Shown here: in pieces, positions 56,785 through 64,000 of the stretch
Numbering within the stretch: the stretch's first letter is position 1
Layout: the number at the start of each line of letters is the position of its first letter
Source: Chryseobacterium viscerum
Lineage (GTDB): Bacteria > Bacteroidota > Bacteroidia > Flavobacteriales > Weeksellaceae
Assembly: GCF_002899945.2 (NCBI RefSeq)
Contig: NZ_PPEG02000003.1
Coordinates: 434,001 to 498,000, forward strand
DNA length: 64,000 nt
Direction: 5' to 3'
Notes under the pieces: model-generated
The model's input: the letters and a program-made list of their open reading frames with translations, nothing else
Databases searched by the model: none
What the model was told of the DNA's origin: nothing
Position numbers and translations under genes: made by a program

Positions 56785-58143
56785 TTACCAATTTTTATCG
56801 ATCATATAAATAAGTTGTGTCATCACCGCAGAACCGAGTAACAGTTCTCTACGGTTGACTTTTTCAAAAGTGTCTTCTGCTGTATGGTGAATATCAAAAT
56901 AACGTTGCGGATCAGGAACCAGCTCAGCAGTGGGAACTCCCATTTCGTGAAGGGGAGCAATATCTGATCCTGAATATTTTCCGTCAAAGTTGTAAACGCC
57001 ATATGGTAAAAATAGATTGACCCAGCTTTTGATCTGGTTTCTTTGAGGCTCATCCATTTCCAGGGAAATTCCTCTGGGTGAAAAACCTCCGGCATCTGTT
57101 TCTATTGCAAAAAGATGTTTTTCGTTATTTTCTTTGGCAATTTTGCCATATTGTTTTCCGCCTTTTGTCCCATTTTCTTCGTTGGCAAAACAAACGGCAC
57201 GGATGGTATGGCTATTTTGTATTCCTAATTTCTTAAAAGTTCTCAGTACCTCAATACTCTGTACAATTCCTGCTCCGTCATCATGTGCCCCTTCACCTAC
57301 ATCCCAGGAATCCAGATGACCTCCTACGACAATTACGCTTTGGTCTTTCTTGCCTGTAATTTCACCAATGACAGAGTGGGAGAGCTTTTCTCCTTTCATG
57401 CCACAATTGGAATTGAGTTTAGCAGTAACCTTTTGATTTTTCAATAATGCTTCCAGGTCATCAGCTGATGTGTTTCCGATCGTTATGGCCGGTACTTTGG
57501 GAATATTTTCTTCATAGCGCATGTTTCCTGTATGAGGAACGTCGTCAAAAGCTGAAGATAAAGATCGGATAATGGCAAATTTACCTCCTTTTTTAGCCGT
57601 TAAAGAAGCTGCAGTCCGTCTATAGGCTCCTGCTTCACGGTAAGAAATAAAAGTCTGTACATTTCCCTGATTAAAAGGGTAGTTGAAGAATACAATTTTA
57701 CCTTTTACTTTTTCTGGGGGAAGCTGATCATATTCTTCCAGAGATTTTACCATAATAATATCACCCGAAACGTCTTTTCCGTTGGTACCTTCAGAATTTC
57801 CAAGAGAAAGCATTGGAAGGCTTTTCCATTTTCCGTTAGAAGTTTGGATGTGCAAGGATTCTTTTCCTCTTACCCATACCGGGATCATCACCTCCTGAAG
57901 CCATACTTTATCAGCTCCGGCATCACGGAGTTTCTGTGCAGCCCATTGTACCGATTTTTCATAGGCTTCAGATCCGCTTAAACGGTGTCCGATATTTTTG
58001 GTAAGCTCTCTCAGCTCAGTATATCCTTTGCCATTGTTCAGGATTTCGGTGGAAATCCTTTTGAACTGGATAGAATCTTCTTTACTCTGGCCAAAAACAG
58101 CCATTCCAAAAAGCAATAATGAAGTTCCTACTATCTTTTTCAT
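56785..58143 (-). CDS. M28-family aminopeptidase/carboxypeptidase, paralogue B
   Basis: A 452-residue copy of paralogue A with the same length, signal peptide and zinc residues (GGHLDSWD, NEENG, ETDAGG, FDIHHTAED). By eye most of the sequence is identical over long blocks, including silent positions, so the duplication is recent or kept homogeneous by conversion. The differences cluster in residues 155-180 (after VFFNYPF) and 385-405, near where substrate is expected to bind, so specificity may differ. Two-base gaps to both neighbours show one operon. Confidence 0.92.
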   Translation of the reverse strand: MKKIVGTSLLLFGMAVFGQSKEDSIQFKRISTEILNNGKGYTELRELTKNIGHRLSGSEAYEKSVQWAAQKLRDAGADKVWLQEVMIPVWVRGKESLHIQTSNGKWKSLPMLSLGNSEGTNGKDVSGDIIMVKSLEEYDQLPPEKVKGKIVFFNYPFNQGNVQTFISYREAGAYRRTAASLTAKKGGKFAIIRSLSSAFDDVPHTGNMRYEENIPKVPAITIGNTSADDLEALLKNQKVTAKLNSNCGMKGEKLSHSVIGEITGKKDQSVIVVGGHLDSWDVGEGAHDDGAGIVQSIEVLRTFKKLGIQNSHTIRAVCFANEENGTKGGKQYGKIAKENNEKHLFAIETDAGGFSPRGISLEMDEPQRNQIKSWVNLFLPYGVYNFDGKYSGSDIAPLHEMGVPTAELVPDPQRYFDIHHTAEDTFEKVNRRELLLGSAVMTQLIYMIDKNW

Positions 58144-58145
58144 TG

Positions 58146-59549
58146 TTACCAGTTTTTATCAACCATAAAAATCATCTGTGTTATAGCAACTGCTCCGAGA
58201 AGAAGTTCTCTTTTGTTCACTTTGTCGAAAGTATCTTGTTCGGAATGGTGATAATCAAAATATCTTTGTGTGTCTACAACAAGCTCTGCTAAAGGAATGT
58301 CTAGCTTTTTTAAAGGAGAGATATCCTGAATTGCTTCTGTTTGGTCAAAATCATAAACGCCATAAGGAAGAAAATATTCTTTCCATGGATAAACCAGCCT
58401 TCTTCTTTGAGGTGACATATCCAAAGAAAATCCTCGTGGAGAATACCCTCCAGCATCTGTTCCTAAGGCAAATATGTGCTTTTCATCTCTCTTTTTTACA
58501 TAAGCAGCGTACATCTCACGGCCTTGTCCTCCGTTTTCGCTATTGGCGTACAAGACTACCCGGATGGTGTGGTTGTTTTCGTATCCAAGCGCCTTCAGCG
58601 TTCTTAAAACTTCCATACACTGCACAACACCTGTCCCGTCATCTACTGCACCTTCACCTACGTCCCAGGAATCAAGCTGAGCGCCTAAAACAATCACTTT
58701 AGAATCTTTTTTGCCCTGAATTTCAGCAATGATATTTGGATTCGTCGTGTCTCCTTTTGATTCAGCAGTCATGTTGATTTTAGCAGTAACTTTTTGTTTT
58801 TTTACTATTTTTTCCAACTCATCTGCGGATCTTACTCCAATGGATAAAGCCGGAATTTTTATTTTATCCTCTGGCTCATAATAAATCATTTTGGCATGAG
58901 GAGTGTCGTCATTAGCTGTAGTTAATGATCTTATAATTAATGCTTTTGCACCTGTTTTAGCAATGATAGAAGCGGAAACTAATTTTGATTTTGCCGTCTG
59001 TAAATAGGAATCACTTGTATTAATGATTTTCGGATCCATTGGAACATTCACGAAGACGATTTTATCTTTTAACTGGCCTATCGACATTGCATTGAGCTCT
59101 GAAGTGGAATTAATTAAAACAATTTCGCCTACCAGATCTTTTCCACCTGTTCCTTCAGAGTTTCCAAAAGAAAGCATTCGGATATTTTTCCAATCTCCGT
59201 TTCCGGCTTTTATCTGTAAAGATTCTTTTCCTCTGATCCAGACAGGAGCTTTGGCCTCTTGTCTCCAGATCATATCAATACCAATTTCCTTGAACTTTTT
59301 TTCTGCCCATTCTACTGCTTTTGCATAGCCGGGAGTGGCACTGAAACGCGGTCCGACCCCTTTCGTAAGTTCTCCAAGGTTATCGTAGGCTTTACCATTG
59401 GTTAGAATTTCGTCCGAAATCTTTCTAAATTCATCATGATAATTGAATTTGGCAACGGTACCTTTTTTTGCCGGACTTTTTTGTGGCTTTTTTTGAGAAA
59501 ATAAAAATCCACTCAAAAAGAGTGGAAGTATAATGAATATTTTTTTCAT
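58146..59549 (-). CDS. M28-family peptidase homologue, likely pseudoenzyme, paralogue C
   Basis: A 467-residue paralogue, first in the operon, more distant from A and B. It keeps the signal peptide (ending LFSQ), adds a Lys-rich segment (residues 20-35) and keeps the overall fold. In the zinc site several residues are replaced: the ligand His (GGHLDSWD) is Gln291 (GAQLDSWD), AHDDG is AVDDG, and the catalytic Glu of NEENG is Ser337 (NSENG). Asp364 and the last His (FDYHHSEQD) remain. Normal peptidase activity is therefore unlikely; a binding or regulatory role for A and B is possible. Confidence 0.9.
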   Translation of the reverse strand: MKKIFIILPLFLSGFLFSQKKPQKSPAKKGTVAKFNYHDEFRKISDEILTNGKAYDNLGELTKGVGPRFSATPGYAKAVEWAEKKFKEIGIDMIWRQEAKAPVWIRGKESLQIKAGNGDWKNIRMLSFGNSEGTGGKDLVGEIVLINSTSELNAMSIGQLKDKIVFVNVPMDPKIINTSDSYLQTAKSKLVSASIIAKTGAKALIIRSLTTANDDTPHAKMIYYEPEDKIKIPALSIGVRSADELEKIVKKQKVTAKINMTAESKGDTTNPNIIAEIQGKKDSKVIVLGAQLDSWDVGEGAVDDGTGVVQCMEVLRTLKALGYENNHTIRVVLYANSENGGQGREMYAAYVKKRDEKHIFALGTDAGGYSPRGFSLDMSPQRRRLVYPWKEYFLPYGVYDFDQTEAIQDISPLKKLDIPLAELVVDTQRYFDYHHSEQDTFDKVNKRELLLGAVAITQMIFMVDKNW

Positions 59550-59604
59550 TTTTTATTTACCTTTCTTTTTCCATTGATAAAAGTAGGAAAAAAATAGGAA
59601 TTTA

Positions 59605-60849
59605 TTAAGGTTTCATGTCGTACATTAACAGGGCTGTAATCAGTTTTGGTTCAATAAATGTACATTTCGGAGGCATGCTTAGCTTTAGATCTGAAATTTT
59701 AATCATATCATTAAAACTTACAGGATAGATTCCAAAACCGACCTTACCTTCACCACTGTCTATCTTTTCTTTTAAAATATTGATTCCGTTGATGTTGGAG
59801 GTTCCTTTTACATAAGAGATGAGCTCAGAGCTATCCGGATCTTCAATTTTCAGGATATTTTTGAAAATATATTTGTCTAAAAGATGGTGGTCCAGATTGT
59901 CCAGAGACATTTCTTTAGAACGAAGGTCGTGCTTTACGTGAAGAGAGTAAAACTTCCCATCCATATACATTGAAATATGGAATTTCTGAGAAGGATAGTA
60001 GGATGTTTCTCCTTTTTCATGGATAAGGAAATAATGCTCAAGCTCTTTTAGGAACGCCTCAGGAGAAATACCGTTCAGATCATGTAAAATTCTGTTGTAG
60101 TCATGAATTTTAATAGACTGGTTGGAAACGATAAAACTGAACACAAAGTTGTAAAGCTCTGTGCCGTTATGTCTTTTGTTTTTCTCTTTATGATACTTTG
60201 CATTCAATGCTGTAGAACCGATTCTGTGGTGTCCGTCAGCAATGTAAAATGAATCGATCTGATCAATTACTTCTTTGAATTGCTGCAGTTTCAGACGGTT
60301 GTCTATTCTCCATATTTTATGTCTGATGCCAATAGAGTCTATGTGATTGAAGATAGGAACATTTTTTTCCTCATGATTCATCAGCAGCTCAATTTTTGAG
60401 TTGGCAGGGTAGGTAAGAAGAACAGGTTCTGCCTGCAGACTTACTTTCTCAAGATAATGAGCCAGTTTTTCTTTTTTCTGAGGAATGGTACTTTCGTGTC
60501 TTTTGATTTTTCCATTCCAGAAATCTTCAATACTAGCCAATCCGAGAAGTCCCCTGAACACTTGTTTGTTGGGGTAGATCTGCTCATAAAGATAATAGGC
60601 TGAATTGTCCTGGACCAATTTCTTCTCGTCCAGAAGTTCTTCAAATGTAGATCGGATCTTTCGAAGATTCCGGTCAATATCTTTAGATTTACTTACAACA
60701 TAGGGTTTAATCATATTGATGTAAGTATTTTCAACTTGAGCTTTCTCTGCAATCTCTTCCTGGGTGAAATTATCCAGTGGATGTGTAGGGAAAGTACTCT
60801 CAAAGTCTCTATGAGGTCTAATTCCACGGAAAGGTTTAAAAACAGGCAT
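59605..60849 (-). CDS. DUF1015 family protein
   Basis: A 414-residue cytosolic protein of the DUF1015 family at full length. MPVFKPFRGIRP at the start and the motif YIADGHHRIGST (Asp205-Arg209) are characteristic. The DGHHR motif resembles the DGxHR core of ParB/sulfiredoxin-fold proteins, some of which are serine kinases (SerK, SbnI). The gene starts two bases after serA and is in the same operon as serC, which suggests a role in serine metabolism. This function is an inference; the family is formally uncharacterised. Confidence 0.9.
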   Translation of the reverse strand: MPVFKPFRGIRPHRDFESTFPTHPLDNFTQEEIAEKAQVENTYINMIKPYVVSKSKDIDRNLRKIRSTFEELLDEKKLVQDNSAYYLYEQIYPNKQVFRGLLGLASIEDFWNGKIKRHESTIPQKKEKLAHYLEKVSLQAEPVLLTYPANSKIELLMNHEEKNVPIFNHIDSIGIRHKIWRIDNRLKLQQFKEVIDQIDSFYIADGHHRIGSTALNAKYHKEKNKRHNGTELYNFVFSFIVSNQSIKIHDYNRILHDLNGISPEAFLKELEHYFLIHEKGETSYYPSQKFHISMYMDGKFYSLHVKHDLRSKEMSLDNLDHHLLDKYIFKNILKIEDPDSSELISYVKGTSNINGINILKEKIDSGEGKVGFGIYPVSFNDMIKISDLKLSMPPKCTFIEPKLITALLMYDMKP

Positions 60850-60851
60850 AT

Positions 60852-61817
60852 TTATCTTATAGTTTCTTTTTGTAGCTTAATAATTTGTTCTGCAAGTTCG
60901 ATACCGATTTTCTCTTGCGCGTCTACTGTATTTCCTCCTACGTGAGGAGAAAGTGACAATGCGGGGTTCATCAGTAAAGGCAGTTCCGGGCTTGGTTCAT
61001 TTTCAAAAACATCCAATGCGGCTCCTGCTATTTTTCCTGACTCAATAAAATCAATCAGTGTCACTTCATTGATGACACCGCCTCTTGCAGTATTTACAAT
61101 ATAGACTCCGTCTTTCATTTTTTCAAACTGAGGGGTATCTATAATATACTCATTCGTTTTCGGCGTATTGATACTGATGAAATCTGCATCTTTAAGAAAG
61201 GCATCCATATCATTGGTGGAAGTGATTTCAAAGTCTACCGATTGTCCGTCAAAGAAGTTCAAGGTGAGAACTTTTGTTTTAAGGCTTTTCGTGAGAACGG
61301 TTACTTTCATTCCTAAAGCAATTCCTATTTTTACGACTTCCTGTCCAATACTTCCAAAGCCGATTACTCCTAATGTTTTTCCTGAAAGTTCATACGCATT
61401 ACCGAATGACTTTTTCATAGCGTTGAAATGGGTATCTCCTTCCAGAGGCATTAGTCTGTTAGATTCGTGAAGGAACCTTGCCAGAGAAATGAAATGTCCG
61501 AAAACCAATTCTGCCACTGATTTTGAAGATGCTGTAGGCGTGTTGATTACCTTAATGCCCTTACTTTTGGCATATTCAACATCAATGTTATCCATTCCGA
61601 TACCGCCTCTTCCAATTATTTTAAGGCCAGGACAGGCATCGATAAGGTCTTGCCTCACTTTCGTTGCACTTCTTACCAGAAGAACGTCCACATTATTATC
61701 GTTGATAAAATTAATAACGTGATCCTGAGCCACTCTATTGTCCAGAATTTCAATTCCGGCTTCTTTTAGAGCGTTTTCTCCTGCTTTTGAAATTCCGTCG
61801 TTTGCTAAAACTTTCAT
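60852..61817 (-). CDS. serA: D-3-phosphoglycerate dehydrogenase
   Basis: A 321-residue D-2-hydroxyacid dehydrogenase, the short form without ACT domain. NAD-binding motif VIGFGSIGQEVVKIGIALGMKV, catalytic Arg in VNTARGGVINE, Glu in the AALDVFENEPSPE segment, and His in LSPHVGGNT. Assigned to the first step of serine synthesis because serC lies directly upstream and other 2-hydroxyacid substrates are less likely in this setting. Lack of the ACT domain means no direct feedback by serine through that domain. Confidence 0.9.
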   Translation of the reverse strand: MKVLANDGISKAGENALKEAGIEILDNRVAQDHVINFINDNNVDVLLVRSATKVRQDLIDACPGLKIIGRGGIGMDNIDVEYAKSKGIKVINTPTASSKSVAELVFGHFISLARFLHESNRLMPLEGDTHFNAMKKSFGNAYELSGKTLGVIGFGSIGQEVVKIGIALGMKVTVLTKSLKTKVLTLNFFDGQSVDFEITSTNDMDAFLKDADFISINTPKTNEYIIDTPQFEKMKDGVYIVNTARGGVINEVTLIDFIESGKIAGAALDVFENEPSPELPLLMNPALSLSPHVGGNTVDAQEKIGIELAEQIIKLQKETIR

Positions 61818-61942
61818 GAGTTATTTGATTTAAAGATTGAAAGATATACATATTTCAAAATTTTAAAACTAGGGTGCAAATTAATGAATTTAAATTAACT
61901 GCTTTTCAGTCTTTCAATCTTTGAATTTTTTTAATGATTAAA

Positions 61943-63007
61943 TTATTTGATCGATTTCATTACATCCACCAAAACCTGTACACTTTCGATAGGCAAGGCG
62001 TTGTATAAACTTGCTCTGTACCCGCCTAAGCTTCTGTGTCCGTTCAGTCCGCTGATTCCTGCAGCTTTCCATGCATTGTCAAATTCTTCTTTCTTACTTT
62101 CGTCTGTGATGTTGAAAGAAACATTCATCAGTGAACGGTCTTCTTTTACGCAGAATGCTTCAAATAACGGATTGCTGTCGATTTCATCATATAAAAGCTT
62201 AGCTTTAGCTTCATTTCTTTTTTCTGCAGCAGCAATTCCTCCGTTTCTTTCAAGATACTGAAGAGTAAGCAAAGAGGCATATACAGGGAATACCGGCGGG
62301 GTATTGTACATAGATTCTTTAGCAATATGTTGAGAGTAATCCAATATAGAAAACATGTTTTCTCTTCCTGTTTTACCCAGGATCTCTTTTTTTATTACCA
62401 CTAAAGTAACTCCTGCAGGTCCCATGTTTTTCTGAGCACCGGCATAGATCAGGTCAAATTTAGAAAAATCCAGTTGTCTTGAGAAAATATCAGAACTCAT
62501 ATCACAAACCATTAGCGTGTCCACTTCAGGAAAAGATTTCATTTGAGTTCCATAAATAGTGTTGTTGGAAGTACAGTGGAAATAATCGTATTCTGAACCC
62601 ACCGTATAATCTTTAGGAATAAAAGAGTAGTTTTCTTCTTTTGAAGAACCTAATACGTCTACTGTTCCTACTTTTTTGGCTTCTTTGATGGCTCCGGCTG
62701 CCCATGTTCCTGTATCCAGGTAAGCTGCTTTTCCACCTACTTTCATCAGGTTGTAGGGTACCATTGCAAACTGCATGCTGGCGCCTCCTCCTAAATAAAG
62801 AACTTCATAATCATCACCAAGATTCATCAATCTTTTTACAATTGCACGCGCTTCGTCCATTACCGCAACGAAATCCTTGCTTCTGTGCGAAATTTCAAGA
62901 AGAGACAATCCGATACCGTTAAAGTCCAGGATAGCCTGTGCTGATTTTTCAAATACTTCTTGTGGTAAAATACATGGCCCTGCGCTGAAGTTGTGCTTTT
63001 TGTTCAT
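61943..63007 (-). CDS. serC: Phosphoserine aminotransferase
   Basis: A 354-residue PLP enzyme (fold type I, class V) making phosphoserine from 3-phosphohydroxypyruvate. HNFSAGPCILPQEVFEKS at the start, ISHRSKDF, GGGASMQFAMVP, the PLP Lys in YAGAQKNMGPAGVTLV, and GHRSLGGYRASLYNA are all family hallmarks. It is first of the serC-serA-DUF1015 cluster; the 125-base gap to serA contains no clear terminator, so one transcript is likely. Confidence 0.97.
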   Translation of the reverse strand: MNKKHNFSAGPCILPQEVFEKSAQAILDFNGIGLSLLEISHRSKDFVAVMDEARAIVKRLMNLGDDYEVLYLGGGASMQFAMVPYNLMKVGGKAAYLDTGTWAAGAIKEAKKVGTVDVLGSSKEENYSFIPKDYTVGSEYDYFHCTSNNTIYGTQMKSFPEVDTLMVCDMSSDIFSRQLDFSKFDLIYAGAQKNMGPAGVTLVVIKKEILGKTGRENMFSILDYSQHIAKESMYNTPPVFPVYASLLTLQYLERNGGIAAAEKRNEAKAKLLYDEIDSNPLFEAFCVKEDRSLMNVSFNITDESKKEEFDNAWKAAGISGLNGHRSLGGYRASLYNALPIESVQVLVDVMKSIK

Positions 63008-63079
63008 ATTTTTATTTTTTGGTTGCTTCCGGAATTTAAATTCCTGTCGCTTATTTTTTGGTTAAGTTGGATTTTTGAT

Positions 63080-63111
63080 CAAAAAAAGCCGCCCCATACA
63101 TGATGAGACGG
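63080..63111 (-). terminator. Rho-independent terminator of the ferredoxin gene
   Basis: On the minus strand CCGTCTC pairs with GGGGCGG (two G-T pairs) around a nine-base loop, followed by CTTTTTTT. Confidence 0.8.
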
Positions 63112-63119
63112 AATTATTT

Positions 63120-63470
63120 TTATTCACCGTGTAAGAATGCTTTTTTATTAAGCAGTGCTTCTTCAGATTCTACGTGATCTTCATCTGGAACACAGCAATC
63201 TACAGGGCATACCGCTGCACACTGAGGTTCTTCGTGGAATCCTTTACATTCTGTACATTTATCAGTTACAATAAAGTATACATCATCACTTACAGGCTCT
63301 TGTGGTGCTTCTGCATCTACAGTAAGTCCCGACGGCATTGTAATGGTACCTTGAAGAGCCGTACCCTCAGAAGCTTTCCAATCTACAGCTCCTTCATATA
63401 TTGCATTGTTTGGGCATTCCGGTTCGCAAGCCCCACAATTAATGCATTCATCAGTTATTTTGATAGCCAT
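63120..63470 (-). CDS. 2[4Fe-4S] ferredoxin
   Basis: A 116-residue ferredoxin with two cluster-binding motifs: CINCGACEPECPNNAI near the start and CTECKGFHEEPQCAAVCPVDCC near residue 75. The insert of about 50 residues between the motifs and the extended second motif (a CxxC with an eight-residue loop) match the Bacteroidota/Allochromatium-like type. It is a low-potential electron carrier in the cytosol. A TAATTTTG box at 63494-63501 on the minus strand may be its promoter. Monocistronic with its own terminator. Confidence 0.93.
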   Translation of the reverse strand: MAIKITDECINCGACEPECPNNAIYEGAVDWKASEGTALQGTITMPSGLTVDAEAPQEPVSDDVYFIVTDKCTECKGFHEEPQCAAVCPVDCCVPDEDHVESEEALLNKKAFLHGE

Positions 63471-63491
63471 CGCTAATTTTTTTTAAATTTG
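63459..63491 (+). promoter_or_regulatory. Promoter, TTTG-N21-TAAATTTG
   Basis: TTTG at 63459-63462 and TAAATTTG at 63484-63491, for the acyl-CoA reductase gene. It overlaps the start of the divergent ferredoxin gene; a TAATTTTG box for that gene lies at 63494-63501 on the other strand. Confidence 0.5.
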
Positions 63492-63529
63492 CACAAAATT
63501 ACAAAATATTCCCCAATTTTAAAGTAATT

Positions 63530-64000
63530 ATGAATACCGAAAATCAAGTTTTAGGACTTATTAAATTAAGTGATTATATAAAAGCGTTTCTAGCGAAGAA
63601 ACCAGAACATCATAATGAAGATGATGCTGATATTGAATTATTATTAAAAAGGTCTGAAATAGAGAATCCGTGGTTTACCATTGATAATCAGAAATTTGCT
63701 TTACAGCAGTGGGCAGATCTTCTGACTGAAGAGAATATCAAAAACTGGCTTGGAAATTATTCCATCTCTAAAATTTCAAAAAGAGTAGGGCTTATTTTGG
63801 CCGGAAATATTCCTTTGGTAGGATTTCATGATGTAATGTCCGTCGTTTTGAGCAATCACACCCCTGTTATTAAGCTGTCTTCAAAAGATAAACGCATGAT
63901 TCCGTTTTTATTAAAGAAATGGAATGAGTTTTCTGATGGAAACGTAGCTTTTGAATTTGTAGAGAAATTAGAGAATTTTGATGCGGTTATTGCTACAGGA
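63530..64000 (+). CDS. Acyl-CoA reductase (LuxC family), truncated by window edge
   Basis: The first 157 residues of a protein open to the window end. It begins MNTENQVLGLIKLSDYIKAFLAKKPEHH, and the segment RVGLILAGNIPLVGFHDVMSVVLSNHTPVIKLSSKDKRM is typical of the LuxC/acyl-CoA reductase family (aldehyde-dehydrogenase-like NADPH site). Such enzymes reduce acyl-CoA to aldehyde; the Bacteroidota members are conserved but their role is unsettled. The catalytic Cys lies beyond the window. Divergent from the ferredoxin gene, a possible electron-carrier link that is only context. Confidence 0.85.
   Translation, partial: MNTENQVLGLIKLSDYIKAFLAKKPEHHNEDDADIELLLKRSEIENPWFTIDNQKFALQQWADLLTEENIKNWLGNYSISKISKRVGLILAGNIPLVGFHDVMSVVLSNHTPVIKLSSKDKRMIPFLLKKWNEFSDGNVAFEFVEKLENFDAVIATG

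Noticed and set aside
58268..58702. 144-codon open frame on the plus strand
   Set aside because: Lies opposite the conserved zinc-site region of the M28 paralogue C; composition is that of an antisense shadow.
59605..60849. DUF1015 protein as a ParB-type nuclease or partition protein
   Set aside because: Only the DGHHR motif is shared; context is serine synthesis and no par genes are present.
1..64000. Prophage, insertion sequence, tRNA or rRNA genes
   Set aside because: No transposase, integrase, phage structural gene, or cloverleaf/rRNA sequence was seen on either strand.

Overview
The window looks like a chromosome segment of a low-GC Bacteroidota bacterium, most likely family Weeksellaceae and close to Chryseobacterium. 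Reasons: many genes lack a Shine-Dalgarno sequence; several upstream regions carry the Bacteroidota promoter pattern TTG-N17-23-TAnnTTTG; and the protein set is typical of flavobacteria (7TM/AraC regulators, LytS/LytTR pairs, QVGINT-type secreted proteins, a DUF4294 protein, a GldI-like PPIase, short Cys-rich GG-leader peptides, SPT-like acyltransferase). The genus is an inference from protein character, not from a database search. No tRNA, rRNA, CRISPR array, prophage or intact insertion sequence was seen.

Layout. 1-6.3 kb: a truncated QVGINT surface protein, two GG-leader peptides, a small hydrolase/VOC operon, and a LytS/LytTR pair whose regulator has a frameshift. 6.3-9.7 kb: an Lrp/AsnC regulator and a cobalamin riboswitch upstream of metE. 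9.8-20.5 kb: regulators, aldehyde dehydrogenase, DUF1062 protein, ECF sigma factor with C-terminal TPR-like domain, PhzF protein, a second LytS/LytTR pair, a porin-like DUF6268 protein and a membrane-anchored AraC regulator. 20.6-28 kb: serine hydrolase, small envelope proteins, MFS exporter, AraC regulator, a second QVGINT protein. 27.4-31 kb: a large propeller-type sensor kinase with its LuxR-type regulator.

31-43 kb: a candidate small RNA, LuxR and AraC regulators, an SPT-like lipid gene with TetR regulator, dnaX (split at a run of ten A), a broken small membrane-protein gene, DAHP synthase/chorismate mutase, rsgA, ndk and a GH29 fucosidase. 43.6-45.5 kb: a three-gene operon of a Lys-rich secreted peptide ending in a CPAC motif, a DUF692 (MNIO) enzyme and a DUF1772 membrane protein. 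This is the best candidate for an undescribed RiPP/metal-handling system. 45.5-53.7 kb: rpe, M42 peptidase, DUF4294, NUDIX, mnmD, ilvE, GldI-like PPIase, a cyclophilin-FKBP fusion and small proteins. Two intergenic sites here share an unusual promoter-like element.

54-64 kb: a gene-poor stretch with nested hairpins and interspersed repeats around an orphan gene; three tandem M28 peptidase paralogues, of which the first gene in transcription order appears to have lost catalytic residues; the serC-serA-DUF1015 cluster; a 2[4Fe-4S] ferredoxin; and the start of an acyl-CoA reductase (LuxC family).

Three loci (LytTR regulator, dnaX, small membrane protein) break reading frame at homopolymer runs. 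Either these are real (programmed slippage, decay) or the source sequence carries indel errors. They should be judged together.
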